From Candidatus Odinarchaeota archaeon (lineage in GTDB: Archaea; Asgardarchaeota; JAGGXT01): a DNA stretch of 16,475 nt. The stretch covers positions 1-16,475 of the forward strand of contig JAGGXT010000303.1 in assembly GCA_021162905.1 (NCBI GenBank), read 5' to 3'. The notes under the pieces are model-generated. The model saw only the letters and a list, made by a program, of their open reading frames with translations, had not been told where the DNA came from and did not search any database. Position numbers and translations under genes: made by a program. Of the stretch, positions 1 to 7,407 are shown in pieces. Positions within the stretch are counted from its first letter, which is position 1, and every line of letters starts with the position of its first letter.

Positions 1-115
1 ATATTAGTATTACTGTAGTATTCACTCGATTAAAAGTTAGTTTATTTATCTTTATTTTAACTCATTATACATATCTTGTAGATAATATTAGAAACTGAGT
101 TGATTTATAGAAGAA

Positions 116-345
116 ATGCTGCAGCGCAATATCGAAAACCATGTAGATGCTATTAATGATTTATTGAAGGACATTAAAATTGATTCTGTTATACTTCGGT
201 ATAAATTGAAGAATTTCTGGTTAGAAATGACTAACTGGATGTATCTAATTGATAGAAAATTTTTCTTGAGTTCTGCTTTCGCAAAAAAGAAAATGATGCA
301 AAGAAACTATTAACCCTTGCCATAGAAGAAGTGAGGCGAAAATAA
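116..345 (+). pseudogene. Small hypothetical ORF, probably frameshifted at an A-run
   Basis: An ATG-started frame of 65 codons runs from 116 to a stop at 313. At 283-288 there is a run of six A. If this run were one base longer, the reading frame would pass into the next frame and end at 343-345, adding a natural-looking lysine- and glutamate-rich helix (ENDAKKLLTLAIEEVRRK). The charged, amphipathic character continues smoothly across the junction, which is why I favour one protein of about 76 residues over the ORF as it stands. I see no good ribosome binding site before the ATG and I do not recognise the family. It may be a decaying gene, an assembly error or chance. Bases 346-426 after it show no gene. 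Confidence 0.3.
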
Positions 346-426
346 CAAGCAATCTAAAGGTATTATTAGCTTTGATACGAATTTTGATAATTTATGTATT
401 GAGAGAGGGGCGAAAGACGTAGTTTC

Positions 427-897
427 TTAATTTGTTTTAACTATTTTATTTAAAGGAAGTTTTACCTCCTCCTTAAATATTTCTAGGACTGTCATGATGA
501 AGATGTCATCAATGCCTTTCATGGATCGAATTTTATTCAGAATTTTACTTAATTCTTCTGTTGATGTTGTTTCTATCTTTATCATCAAGTCGAATTCTCC
601 TGTAACACCATATACTTCAAGTATTTCGTCAATTTTAGAAAGCTCTCTTGCTACCTCATTATAGTTCTCTGACTTTGTCTCAATACCAACTAAGGCTTTT
701 GTTTTTACACCTAATCTTTCCTTGCTAAGAACTACCGTAAAACCCATAATTATTCCCTTTTCTTTTAATCTATTGATTCTATCATAAACTGTTGAATCGG
801 GAACTCCTATCTTACGTGAGATTTCTGCAAGCGTAATTCTTCCATTTTCTTGGAGCTCTTTGAGAATTTTAAAATCAATATTGTCAATTTTAATCAT
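427..897 (-). CDS. AsnC/Lrp-family transcriptional regulator
   Basis: This 156-residue protein has the usual Lrp/AsnC length and layout. An AsnC-type helix-turn-helix lies at about residues 5-50 (DFKILKELQENGRITLAEIS, then a recognition helix with STVYDRINRLKEKGII). A RAM ligand-binding and oligomerisation domain fills the second half, with the typical GEFDLMIKI stretch. I chose the ATG at 897 over the in-frame ATG at 921 because a clean GGAGGT ribosome binding site (904-909) lies just upstream of 897 and nothing comparable precedes 921. Proteins of this family form dimers and octamers that bind small molecules such as amino acids and often repress their own gene. The ligand cannot be read from the sequence. 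A sequence motif upstream of it is shared with the cooF promoter region, so it may also act on the CO cluster (inference). Confidence 0.9.
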   Translation of the reverse strand: MIKIDNIDFKILKELQENGRITLAEISRKIGVPDSTVYDRINRLKEKGIIMGFTVVLSKERLGVKTKALVGIETKSENYNEVARELSKIDEILEVYGVTGEFDLMIKIETTSTEELSKILNKIRSMKGIDDIFIMTVLEIFKEEVKLPLNKIVKTN

Positions 898-934
898 CGG
901 AAAACCTCCGGATAAAAACATATATTAATGAAAA

Positions 935-944
935 TTTTATAAAC
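935..944 (-). promoter_or_regulatory. Probable TATA box of the Lrp-family gene
   Basis: On the coding strand this reads GTTTATAAAA. An archaeal start site about 25 nt downstream would fall near 914, giving a short leader that still contains the GGAGGT site at 904-909. The assignment rests on position and sequence only. Confidence 0.5.
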
Positions 945-962
945 ATTTTGGTCTAATTTCGG

Positions 963-975
963 TATTTTTCGAAAA
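963..975. promoter_or_regulatory. Palindrome-centred motif shared with cooF upstream region
   Basis: The 13-mer TATTTTTCGAAAA contains the perfect 10-bp palindrome TTTTCGAAAA at 966-975. It lies about 25 bp upstream of the TATA-like box of the Lrp-family gene. The same 13 bases occur at 14591-14603 and an 11-base version occurs on the minus strand at 14556-14566, both in the region upstream of cooF. I found no other exact copy in the window. A regulator binding site is the simplest reading. The Lrp-family protein encoded next to it is one candidate. Confidence 0.5.
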
Positions 976-1371
976 GTTTTAAAATACGTTTCGGAGTACT
1001 TATACTATCATAAACTCAAAATAATAATTTGATTGGACTTGAAAAGATTTGTTGCAGAAATACTGAGGTAAATATAAATCAGCGAAGCAAAATAAAGCTG
1101 GTGAAATAATGGTAGTTGCACTCATATTACCAGTAGTGGGTATCATGTATCAAACGCCATTGCTAGAGCTTACTCGAAGCTCAAGGAAAATAATTATAAG
1201 CTTCTTGAAACCATATTGTTCAGCATACTTTCTATTTCTGCCACTTACTAATATCCTCTGGTTCACTATTGTTAACAGCTCTTGCTTTTTACAATCAGTT
1301 TTTAGGCTTTTGTTTACAATTTTCATATTTTTAAAACAAAAATTTATTAAGAACACTAAGCGGGATGAGTG
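976..1371. other. Region without a confident gene; possible decayed coding sequence
   Basis: This stretch lies between the Lrp-family gene and the MgtE-like gene. It contains an 87-codon plus-strand frame (1109-1372) preceded by a GGTGA that could serve as a ribosome binding site, but the predicted product is leucine/isoleucine-rich and unrecognised and its end overlaps the next gene start. A different frame at 1111-1251 reads more like protein (SNAIARAYSKLKENNYKLLE in its middle) but has no start codon. Together they could be the remains of one broken gene. A T-rich segment near 1326-1335 (ATTTTTAAAA) is a plausible TATA box for the MgtE-like gene. Confidence 0.3.
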
Positions 1372-2577
1372 ATGACTGTCAAGTCTAAATCATTTCTTGG
1401 TGTATTTTTAGAGGCTTTCTCATCTCTTTTATTTGACATACTAGGACTCATTGCTGGTTTTATAACCTCCTTAGTTGCTGTTTTTGTTATAAAGATGCCT
1501 TGGATCTTAATTGTATATCCAGCTCTTCTTACTGTAAGAGGAAATATAAGTGGCATTTTTTCAGGACGCTTAACTACAGGACTTCATGTTGGGCTTATAA
1601 GGCCAAGTATTAGGAAAAATACTGATTACTTTTATAGTTTACAAGCTAGCATTTTCTTTATGAGCTTTGTCAATGCTTTAGTTATTGCTCTTCTATCCTA
1701 CACAGTTTATATTATGTTAGAGCCTACACAAATTATTTCATTTCAAATAATACTCTATGTGGTTTTACTCTCTATGCTTATCCCAACAACGGTCTCTATA
1801 TTCTTTCTTGCTCCTCTTATCGGTAAATTCGCATATAGAAAAGGCGCAGATCCAGACACTATTGTTTATCCCATTCTATCCACAATAAATGATATAATCG
1901 TATCCGCAACATATGTACTTATTATAATGATTCTCATCTTTTCAGAAGAATTCTTTATACTACTTTCTTATATTTCACTTTTCATTTTCGTGTTCATTCT
2001 AATAATATCTTCTAAGTACAGCAAAAGTAAAAATTTTCAACAAACAATCTTTGAGGGTATGCCCACAGTGGTGATTTTAGCAATCATCAGTAATTTCACT
2101 GGTGGAATACTCTCTCAGTTCAGATGCCAAATAGAAAAATTCCCGTATATCCTAGTAGTATATCCTTCTCTTATAGATACTGTTGGCGATGAGGGATCAA
2201 TTATTGCATCAGTGTTCTCTACAAAGTTGAATATAGGATATGCTACTCCTTCTTTCAAAGAGATTGTCAAGCGTGAAAACCGAATAATTATTATTGGAAC
2301 ATTCTCAGCTGGAACAGTGGTTTTCATGATTTTCACAATAATTGGATGCTTTATCTATACGATAGCAATATTTGAAATTCTAAAAGCAATCATGGTTGTA
2401 ATTTTGACTAATGGCTTGCTCTTACTTCCTGTAACGTTAATCGCTTTTGCATCGGCAATCCTTACATTTAAACATGGCCTAAATCCAGACAACTTTACTA
2501 TACCATTAATCGCATCTCTATCCGATTTTCTTACTACAACTATTCTTTTCTTAGTTATTACTATATTACAATTATAA
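1372..2577 (+). CDS. MgtE/SLC41-like divalent cation transporter with two internal repeats
   Basis: This 401-residue, very hydrophobic protein consists of two copies of an MgtE-type membrane domain, and lacks the cytoplasmic N and CBS domains of bacterial MgtE. The repeats are visible by eye: YPALLTVRGNISGIFSGRLT (about 49-68) matches YPSLIDTVGDEGSIIASVFS in the second half, and GADPDTIVYPILSTINDI (about 158-175) matches GLNPDNFTIPLIASLSDF. Each repeat keeps an aspartate (D174 and D385) at the place where MgtE carries its pore Mg-binding aspartate. Family knowledge points to Mg2+ or a similar divalent ion crossing the cell membrane. The start could be GTG 1369 or ATG 1372; I prefer the ATG, with GGATGA just upstream. 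It is convergent with the chelatase-like gene; a functional link between the two is only suggestive. Confidence 0.85.
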   Translation: MTVKSKSFLGVFLEAFSSLLFDILGLIAGFITSLVAVFVIKMPWILIVYPALLTVRGNISGIFSGRLTTGLHVGLIRPSIRKNTDYFYSLQASIFFMSFVNALVIALLSYTVYIMLEPTQIISFQIILYVVLLSMLIPTTVSIFFLAPLIGKFAYRKGADPDTIVYPILSTINDIIVSATYVLIIMILIFSEEFFILLSYISLFIFVFILIISSKYSKSKNFQQTIFEGMPTVVILAIISNFTGGILSQFRCQIEKFPYILVVYPSLIDTVGDEGSIIASVFSTKLNIGYATPSFKEIVKRENRIIIIGTFSAGTVVFMIFTIIGCFIYTIAIFEILKAIMVVILTNGLLLLPVTLIAFASAILTFKHGLNPDNFTIPLIASLSDFLTTTILFLVITILQL

Positions 2578-2766
2578 TTCCCGCTATTACTAATAAACTT
2601 AAGTCTTTCCATACTTTTCTTATAGAGATTTCATTATTTTCCTTTTCATAGCTTTTACCAAGATAAGAATTATTTTTGATCTATTCAACAAGGCAGTTAA
2701 AGTGAAACTCAAAATGGAGAGCATTATCCGATTATTACTCTAAGCTTTTGATGATCGATATTAAGG
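2578..2766. other. Intergenic region between convergent genes
   Basis: The MgtE-like and chelatase-like genes run towards each other here. Plus-strand T-rich tracts around 2605-2660 could end transcription of the MgtE-like gene in the archaeal manner. I see no clear hairpin or small gene. Confidence 0.3.
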
Positions 2767-4788
2767 TTACTCTTTATAACACTTTATGATGCGGAACAAT
2801 TTATCTTTATTGAGATTATCGATTCGTAAGTACTCTGCATTTGTATGCCTTGCAATGTCATCAAGATAATTAGGAAGTTTGATTATGTCCTCTATTGGTG
2901 GTCGTGTATCTATGATGAGGACTTTTGTTCCGAGAGATTTTATTTTCTCAGAGTAGAGTATTATTTCGTCTTTAATGTCAGTATGTGGGCTTAGAGGAAC
3001 ATTTGCTTTTCCATCTGTTATAATTACCAAGTATGGTGTTATTTGCTTTCCTTTGAAGACAATTTCATTTTTTATGACATTATATGCAGTTAATAATCCA
3101 AGACTTAGTGGTGTCTTTCCGCCTGTTGGCAGATTGCGGAGTGCAGCTGTTGCTACTTCTAAGTTTCTTGTTGGAGGGACTAAAATTTCTGCTTGATTTC
3201 CGAAGAAGGCTATGAAGGCTACAAAATCTCGATTGACATAGGAATCCTTTAATATGGAGAACATAGCTCCCTTTGCGATTTCCATTCTTTTCATAGCAGC
3301 CATTGACCCACTTGCATCAACAAGGAAGACAACGAGTGAAGAGGTTTTAGTATGTCTGATTTTTTCGCGTAGGTCCTCTTTTTGTATTTGAAGCTGTTGA
3401 GATTTATTTTTGTTTTTGATCATTCGGAGGGCTACAGCTCTAAGAGTCGCATCAAATGCGATGTCATGGATCTTATCATCTTTAGGGATTCTGGAGTTGA
3501 AATAGACTCCTCTCTTATTATTGCTAATGGTTTTTAATCTTCGCCCTGGTCTAGTTGCTTTAGCAATGACTGTGAAATTTTTATTTAGCTTTAAGTCAGA
3601 TACTTTACGTATGTCAAACAATTTCTTCTTTTGTGTGCTCTTATTACTTCCAGTGCTAGTTATCTCATTATCTTCTTTGTTGGTGTTTTTTTCTCTTTCG
3701 AGATGTTCTCTTATTTGAGTTATCTGTTCTCCTGAGATTTTTAAGTCGTTTTTGATTTCATGCATTGTCTTTTCTAAGGCTTCATAATCAAGTTGTGGTA
3801 CTTCAAACGGCATTTTCCTTATTCTATGTGGTAACGCAAGAATTGCTGCTCTTTTGATATCTTCTTCGGTTACGTAGGTTCTTCCATCAAATGCTGCCAA
3901 TGTCTTAGCGGTTCTTGTTAAAGTAATCTCCGCACGGTGGCTACTGGCTCCTATCTTTAAGCATAATGAAACTATCAGTAGAAGTAAATCGTCCGAAATT
4001 TCCACCTTGGGCAGTAGTTCCCTTGCCCGAATAATCTTATCTCTCAATAATTTTTGTTTCTCTTTAAATTGCTCAAGAAACTCCTCAGGATCGTTTTCAA
4101 AGGCTTCCACTCTTTTGATTATTTCTATTCTGTCCTTAGGATCTTTTAATTCTTCCACCGTAACCTGCAGTCCAAATCTATCAAGCAATTGTGGTCTTAG
4201 TTCGCCCTCTTCTGGGTTCATAGTGCCTATTAGAATGAAATTTGATGGGTGAGAAACAGAAACTCCTTCTCTTTCCACAACATTGATCCCTGATGCAGCT
4301 ACATCTAAGAGAATGTCTGCGATATAATCATCAAGAAGATTCACCTCATCAATATAGAGAATACCTCTATGTGCCTCTGCAAGTAGTCCAGGTTCTAAAG
4401 CTTTAATTCCCTCTTTCAGTGCTTTACTTATATCAAGTGCTCCGACAACCCTATCAACTGTTGCATTGAGAGGAAGTAGAACTATTTTGACTTTTCTTCT
4501 TTTTACTTTTAGCTTTTCTCCATGCTCAAATTTCGAAAAACAAGAATCGCACATCTCTCTTGGATTATGAGGGTTGCAATTGAATGGACAACCTTCTACA
4601 ACATCTATCTCTGGCAATAGATCAGCTAAAGCTCTAACCGCTGTAGATTTTCCAGTTCCCTTTTGACCACGAATCAGAACACCGCCTATCCTCGGATTTA
4701 TGGCATTCAATAGCAAGGCAAGTTTCATATTTTCTTGGCCAACAATCGCTGAAAAGGGGAAAACGTATCTCTTTATGTGATGAGGCAT
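2767..4788 (-). CDS. Fused ChlI-ChlD (AAA+ / VWA) chelatase-type ATPase
   Basis: This 673-residue protein joins an AAA+ ATPase of the magnesium chelatase I type to a D-type VWA domain. Visible motifs are Walker [10 protein letters not shown] (41-49), Walker B GILYIDE (142-148), a sensor region [18 protein letters not shown] (188-205), a polar low-complexity linker (about 366-390), and a complete VWA metal site: DASGS (491-495), a threonine in GGKTP (about 556-560) and ITDG near residue 590. An insert after Walker A holds four cysteines (C67, C71, C80, C83) that could bind a metal. Relatives power insertion of Mg2+ or Co2+ into tetrapyrroles together with a large H/CobN subunit, which is not in this window. 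The ATG at 4788 has an AAGGAGATG ribosome site. Its place next to a nickel enzyme cluster makes metal insertion there conceivable, but this is inference; cobalamin or another tetrapyrrole is the conventional alternative. Confidence 0.85.
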   Translation of the reverse strand: MPHHIKRYVFPFSAIVGQENMKLALLLNAINPRIGGVLIRGQKGTGKSTAVRALADLLPEIDVVEGCPFNCNPHNPREMCDSCFSKFEHGEKLKVKRRKVKIVLLPLNATVDRVVGALDISKALKEGIKALEPGLLAEAHRGILYIDEVNLLDDYIADILLDVAASGINVVEREGVSVSHPSNFILIGTMNPEEGELRPQLLDRFGLQVTVEELKDPKDRIEIIKRVEAFENDPEEFLEQFKEKQKLLRDKIIRARELLPKVEISDDLLLLIVSLCLKIGASSHRAEITLTRTAKTLAAFDGRTYVTEEDIKRAAILALPHRIRKMPFEVPQLDYEALEKTMHEIKNDLKISGEQITQIREHLEREKNTNKEDNEITSTGSNKSTQKKKLFDIRKVSDLKLNKNFTVIAKATRPGRRLKTISNNKRGVYFNSRIPKDDKIHDIAFDATLRAVALRMIKNKNKSQQLQIQKEDLREKIRHTKTSSLVVFLVDASGSMAAMKRMEIAKGAMFSILKDSYVNRDFVAFIAFFGNQAEILVPPTRNLEVATAALRNLPTGGKTPLSLGLLTAYNVIKNEIVFKGKQITPYLVIITDGKANVPLSPHTDIKDEIILYSEKIKSLGTKVLIIDTRPPIEDIIKLPNYLDDIARHTNAEYLRIDNLNKDKLFRIIKCYKE

Positions 4789-4845
4789 TGATTACATCTC
4801 CTTTGTGCATGTTGCTTATAATTGATTTTATTATTAAAATTACCT
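4789..4845 (-). promoter_or_regulatory. Probable promoter and ribosome site of chelatase-type gene
   Basis: The 118-nt gap after the hydrogenase cluster contains AT-rich TATA-like sequence (about 4827-4840) and a strong ribosome site complementary to 4798-4803, six bases before the ATG. A start near 4809 would keep this site. A second TATA-like element at about 4816-4823 is closer and would leave almost no leader. This spacing suggests separate transcription from the hydrogenase genes, though read-through is possible. Confidence 0.4.
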
Positions 4846-4906
4846 ATTTGGTCATTTAGAACTATTGCTTTTTAGAATAAGTACTATTATATCTCTTGCG
4901 ACTATT

Positions 4907-5434
4907 CTATTCGCGGGGATAAGGTAACTTTGTTGCCACGGTATTACTATATTTTTTAAGTCTACATTTTATGCATAATTCAAGAGCTTCCTTTATGTCT
5001 TCTGCAAATTTCTCCTTTTCTAATATTTTTTCTATCTCTGCCATTTGAGGTAATGTTGTTATGGGTCCACCGCATATCTTACATGTCTTTAGCGGGATTT
5101 CTATTGTGGTAACAGCATCTTCTAACCTACTTGAAGATATTTCAAATTCCTTAGTTAATGTTATAGCATCGTACAGACATTTCTCCTGACACTTCCCACA
5201 GAATATACATGTTCCATAGTTTACTTTAAGAACTCGTTTTTCATCCCCATCAAGAATATCAATCGCATCCACTGGACAGACTTTAGCACATGCTCCACAA
5301 CCAATACACTTCTCTGGGTCGAATATTGGTTTTCCTCTATATTCTTCCGCTGCAGGGCTTGGAGCCTTGGGATACTTCTCTGTGAAGGGGCCTCTTTTCA
5401 GAACCTTTAGGACTTCATGAATTATGTTACCCAT
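4907..5434 (-). CDS. cooX: Hydrogenase iron-sulfur subunit (NuoI/HycF/CooX type)
   Basis: This 175-residue polyferredoxin has two classic [4Fe-4S] motifs, CIGCGACAKVCP (C43, C46, C49, C53) and CIFCGKCQEKC (C76, C79, C82, C86). It therefore matches the subunit that passes electrons from the external ferredoxin to the hydrogenase small subunit. After these comes a C-terminal extension with two more CxxC pairs (C118/C121 and C154/C157), like that of the HycF/HyfH branch and possibly binding zinc or another metal. The ATG lies one base after the stop of the NuoH-type gene, behind a GGGGTGG ribosome site, so it is surely in the same operon. It is the last gene of the hydrogenase run. The family assignment is firm; the symbol follows the Rhodospirillum coo naming. 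Confidence 0.88.
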   Translation of the reverse strand: MGNIIHEVLKVLKRGPFTEKYPKAPSPAAEEYRGKPIFDPEKCIGCGACAKVCPVDAIDILDGDEKRVLKVNYGTCIFCGKCQEKCLYDAITLTKEFEISSSRLEDAVTTIEIPLKTCKICGGPITTLPQMAEIEKILEKEKFAEDIKEALELCIKCRLKKYSNTVATKLPYPRE

Positions 5435-5435
5435 G

Positions 5436-6374
5436 CTACCACCCCAATAAAAGCAGAGTGACTACTAAGCCAAGAATTGATAATAAGTTTACGTAAATTC
5501 CAAAAAACTTAACGAACTGATCAATTCTTATTCTGGCGAATATAGCTTCAATAAACGTAATTAGTATAGCTAATAGTATGCACAAAATTACATGAACGAT
5601 AATAGTTATCAATCCCATATTTGGAAGAGGTATGAAGAAATCTACAAATAAACTCGTTAAGACTGAAAATTCAATAGCATGAGCAAGCTCAAATAAAGCA
5701 AGCTTTCTACCTGTATATTCCACATATATACCTTCAAGAATCTCTGTCTCTGCAACAGGTATACTAAAGGGATTGACATAGAGTTTAGCCATTATATATA
5801 GTAAAAAGGCAATTGCTGTAGGCAGAAGGACAGCATATTCTATTCCCAACCTCTTAGTTGAGATTATTTGGATAAGCATTAGTGATTTACTCCACACAGC
5901 TATAGTTGCTATTGTAAAGACTAATGGTAGTTCAAAAACTATTAGCATTGTTGCAAATCTTGCAGCACTCACAGCACTGTAAGGATTACTTGAAGACGAG
6001 CCACCTAATATTGTTGCAAATACCAACATTGAGAGTAAGTAAAATACAAGTATTATATCACCTGTAAATGATAATTGTGGCATATAATAACCTATAGGAA
6101 TCAATGCCGAAGCAAAAGTTACAGATGCTAACGAAAGTATAGGAGCCACTCTATAGGCTGTTTTGCTAGCTGTAGCAGGCTCTATATCTTCTTTTACTAA
6201 GAGCTTCATAAAATCATAGAATGGCTGGATTATTGGTGGTCCCCTGCGACCTTGAATTCTAGCACGAATTTTCCTTCTAAAGCCTAACAGAAGAAATCCT
6301 AATGCGCTTGAGAACAAGAATCCTGGAAAGATTAAGTATTCCAAGATTAGAGTTATAATATTAAGATTTCCCAC
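5436..6374 (-). CDS. cooK: Hydrogenase membrane subunit (NuoH/HycD/EchB/CooK type)
   Basis: This 312-residue protein has about eight membrane-spanning segments and the hallmarks of the NuoH family: RIQGRRGPPIIQPFYDFMKL at about residues 39-58, which contacts the small subunit, and the acidic loop PVAETEILEGIYVEYTGRK in the second half. In group 4 hydrogenases this subunit anchors the hydrogenase module and joins it to the ion-pumping arm. The start is GTG at 6374, lying inside the last codons of the small-subunit gene (14-nt overlap) with GGTGAT upstream, so the two genes are translationally coupled. I see no missing conserved segment. Confidence 0.9.
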   Translation of the reverse strand: MGNLNIITLILEYLIFPGFLFSSALGFLLLGFRRKIRARIQGRRGPPIIQPFYDFMKLLVKEDIEPATASKTAYRVAPILSLASVTFASALIPIGYYMPQLSFTGDIILVFYLLSMLVFATILGGSSSSNPYSAVSAARFATMLIVFELPLVFTIATIAVWSKSLMLIQIISTKRLGIEYAVLLPTAIAFLLYIMAKLYVNPFSIPVAETEILEGIYVEYTGRKLALFELAHAIEFSVLTSLFVDFFIPLPNMGLITIIVHVILCILLAILITFIEAIFARIRIDQFVKFFGIYVNLLSILGLVVTLLLLGW

Positions 6375-6807
6375 CTTTCATCACCTTCTTCTTAAATAGA
6401 CTAAGTGCCTCTATGATGCCTTTTAGAATAGTATGAGCTCTTGGAGGGCAGCCCATAATGTAATAGTCTACTGGGATTACTTTATTAACGGGTCCTACAA
6501 TCGAGTAACTCCCCTTAAACATTCCACACGTGCAGGCACAAGTACCTACAGCTATTACAAGTTTTGGTTCTGGTGCTTGTTCATAGATTCTTTTTAACTT
6601 ATCAATGGTTTGTGCAGTGACTGGACCAGTAACTAGAATTACATCAGCGTGCCTAGGCGTTCCTACGAGACGAATACCAAAACGTTCAACATCAAATCTT
6701 GGTGTGAATACAGCCACAGTTTCTATATCACAGCCATTACATGAACCTGTATTTAGATGATAAACCCAAATGCTTCTCTTTAGCAAGTAGGAGGCAATAC
6801 GACTCAT
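6361..6807 (-). CDS. cooL: [NiFe] hydrogenase small subunit (NuoB/EchC/CooL type)
   Basis: This 148-residue protein is the short group 4 form of the hydrogenase small subunit, with a single proximal [4Fe-4S] cluster. The ligands are visible as C23 and C26 (GSCNGCD), C90 (VGTC) and C120 (MGCPPRA). Two further cysteines, C92 and C94, follow the third ligand (GTCACTCG) and are seen in some relatives. The protein carries electrons from CooX to the nickel-iron centre in CooH. The ATG overlaps the TGA of the preceding gene (ATGA), with GGGGGTGA upstream, indicating coupled translation. It overlaps the next gene as well. The cluster pattern alone would also fit NuoB of complex I, but the Ni-binding large subunit nearby settles it. 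Confidence 0.92.
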   Translation of the reverse strand: MSRIASYLLKRSIWVYHLNTGSCNGCDIETVAVFTPRFDVERFGIRLVGTPRHADVILVTGPVTAQTIDKLKRIYEQAPEPKLVIAVGTCACTCGMFKGSYSIVGPVNKVIPVDYYIMGCPPRAHTILKGIIEALSLFKKKVMKGGKS

Positions 6808-7406
6808 TCAGTCACCCCCAAGCTTACTGCCATATTCCAGAAGTAAGGATTGAACGTAAGAAAAATTGAAAGTATTATCAAAATAAGGGCTATATAAGCT
6901 ACTTTAGGTTCTTTTACTTCTAGCTTACTGGGTGTTCCGAAAAATACCTTATGTGATGTTTTGAAAAGACATATTATGGTTAAGACTCTTATTGATATCA
7001 GTATTATGACTATGACTGCAGCTATTTGACCTAAAAGTAAGCTTTCCTCTATAATGAAGTGTTCTAATATGAATGGCATGAATGGAGGAAATAGGGAAAC
7101 CATAATAGATGCCGTTATGAATGTCCAAGTTGAGACTGGCATTTTGCTTAAGAGCCCTTCTACTCTATCTATTTCAGCACTGGATGTAATTGCTACTATG
7201 TAAGAGATTACCATTAAAGCTAGGAGAGGAGGGAGTATACTTAGAACGTATAAGTATCCCAGTAGATTCTTAATTGAAAATGCAAATAGTGCCAAGGATA
7301 TTTGACTTATGAAGACAAATGATATTATCCTATAAATGTTTCTTTGACCAATAGCATATATAATAGCTATGAGAGATGCCAGCGAGAATAGTATCAAGTG
7401 GTTCAT
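6804..7406 (-). CDS. Half-size antiporter-like membrane subunit lacking the proton-path lysine
   Basis: This 200-residue membrane protein has about six predicted membrane segments. It aligns with the second half of the full antiporter subunit encoded at 8975-10876. QRNIYRIISFVFISQISLAL matches QNDLKRFLAYSTISHIGYIV there, LFPPFMPF matches GVPPFNGF, and VFFGTP matches VFYGAP, in the same order and with similar spacing. The segment that in the full protein reads LFHLFNHAITKGLLF, with its membrane lysine and histidines, is replaced here by YVLSILPPLLALMVISYIV, without any charge. It is therefore probably a structural or lost-function antiporter relative rather than an active pump (inference). The ATG follows the CooH stop by one base, behind GAGGTGG, and its TGA overlaps the small-subunit ATG. 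HyfE is an alternative by position, but similarity favours the NuoL/M/N family. Confidence 0.75.
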   Translation of the reverse strand: MNHLILFSLASLIAIIYAIGQRNIYRIISFVFISQISLALFAFSIKNLLGYLYVLSILPPLLALMVISYIVAITSSAEIDRVEGLLSKMPVSTWTFITASIMVSLFPPFMPFILEHFIIEESLLLGQIAAVIVIILISIRVLTIICLFKTSHKVFFGTPSKLEVKEPKVAYIALILIILSIFLTFNPYFWNMAVSLGVTE

Positions 7407-7407
7407 A

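Noticed and set aside
1150..1356. Minus-strand frame of 68 codons before the MgtE-like gene
   Set aside because: No ribosome site or recognisable family; it overlaps the equally doubtful plus-strand frame.
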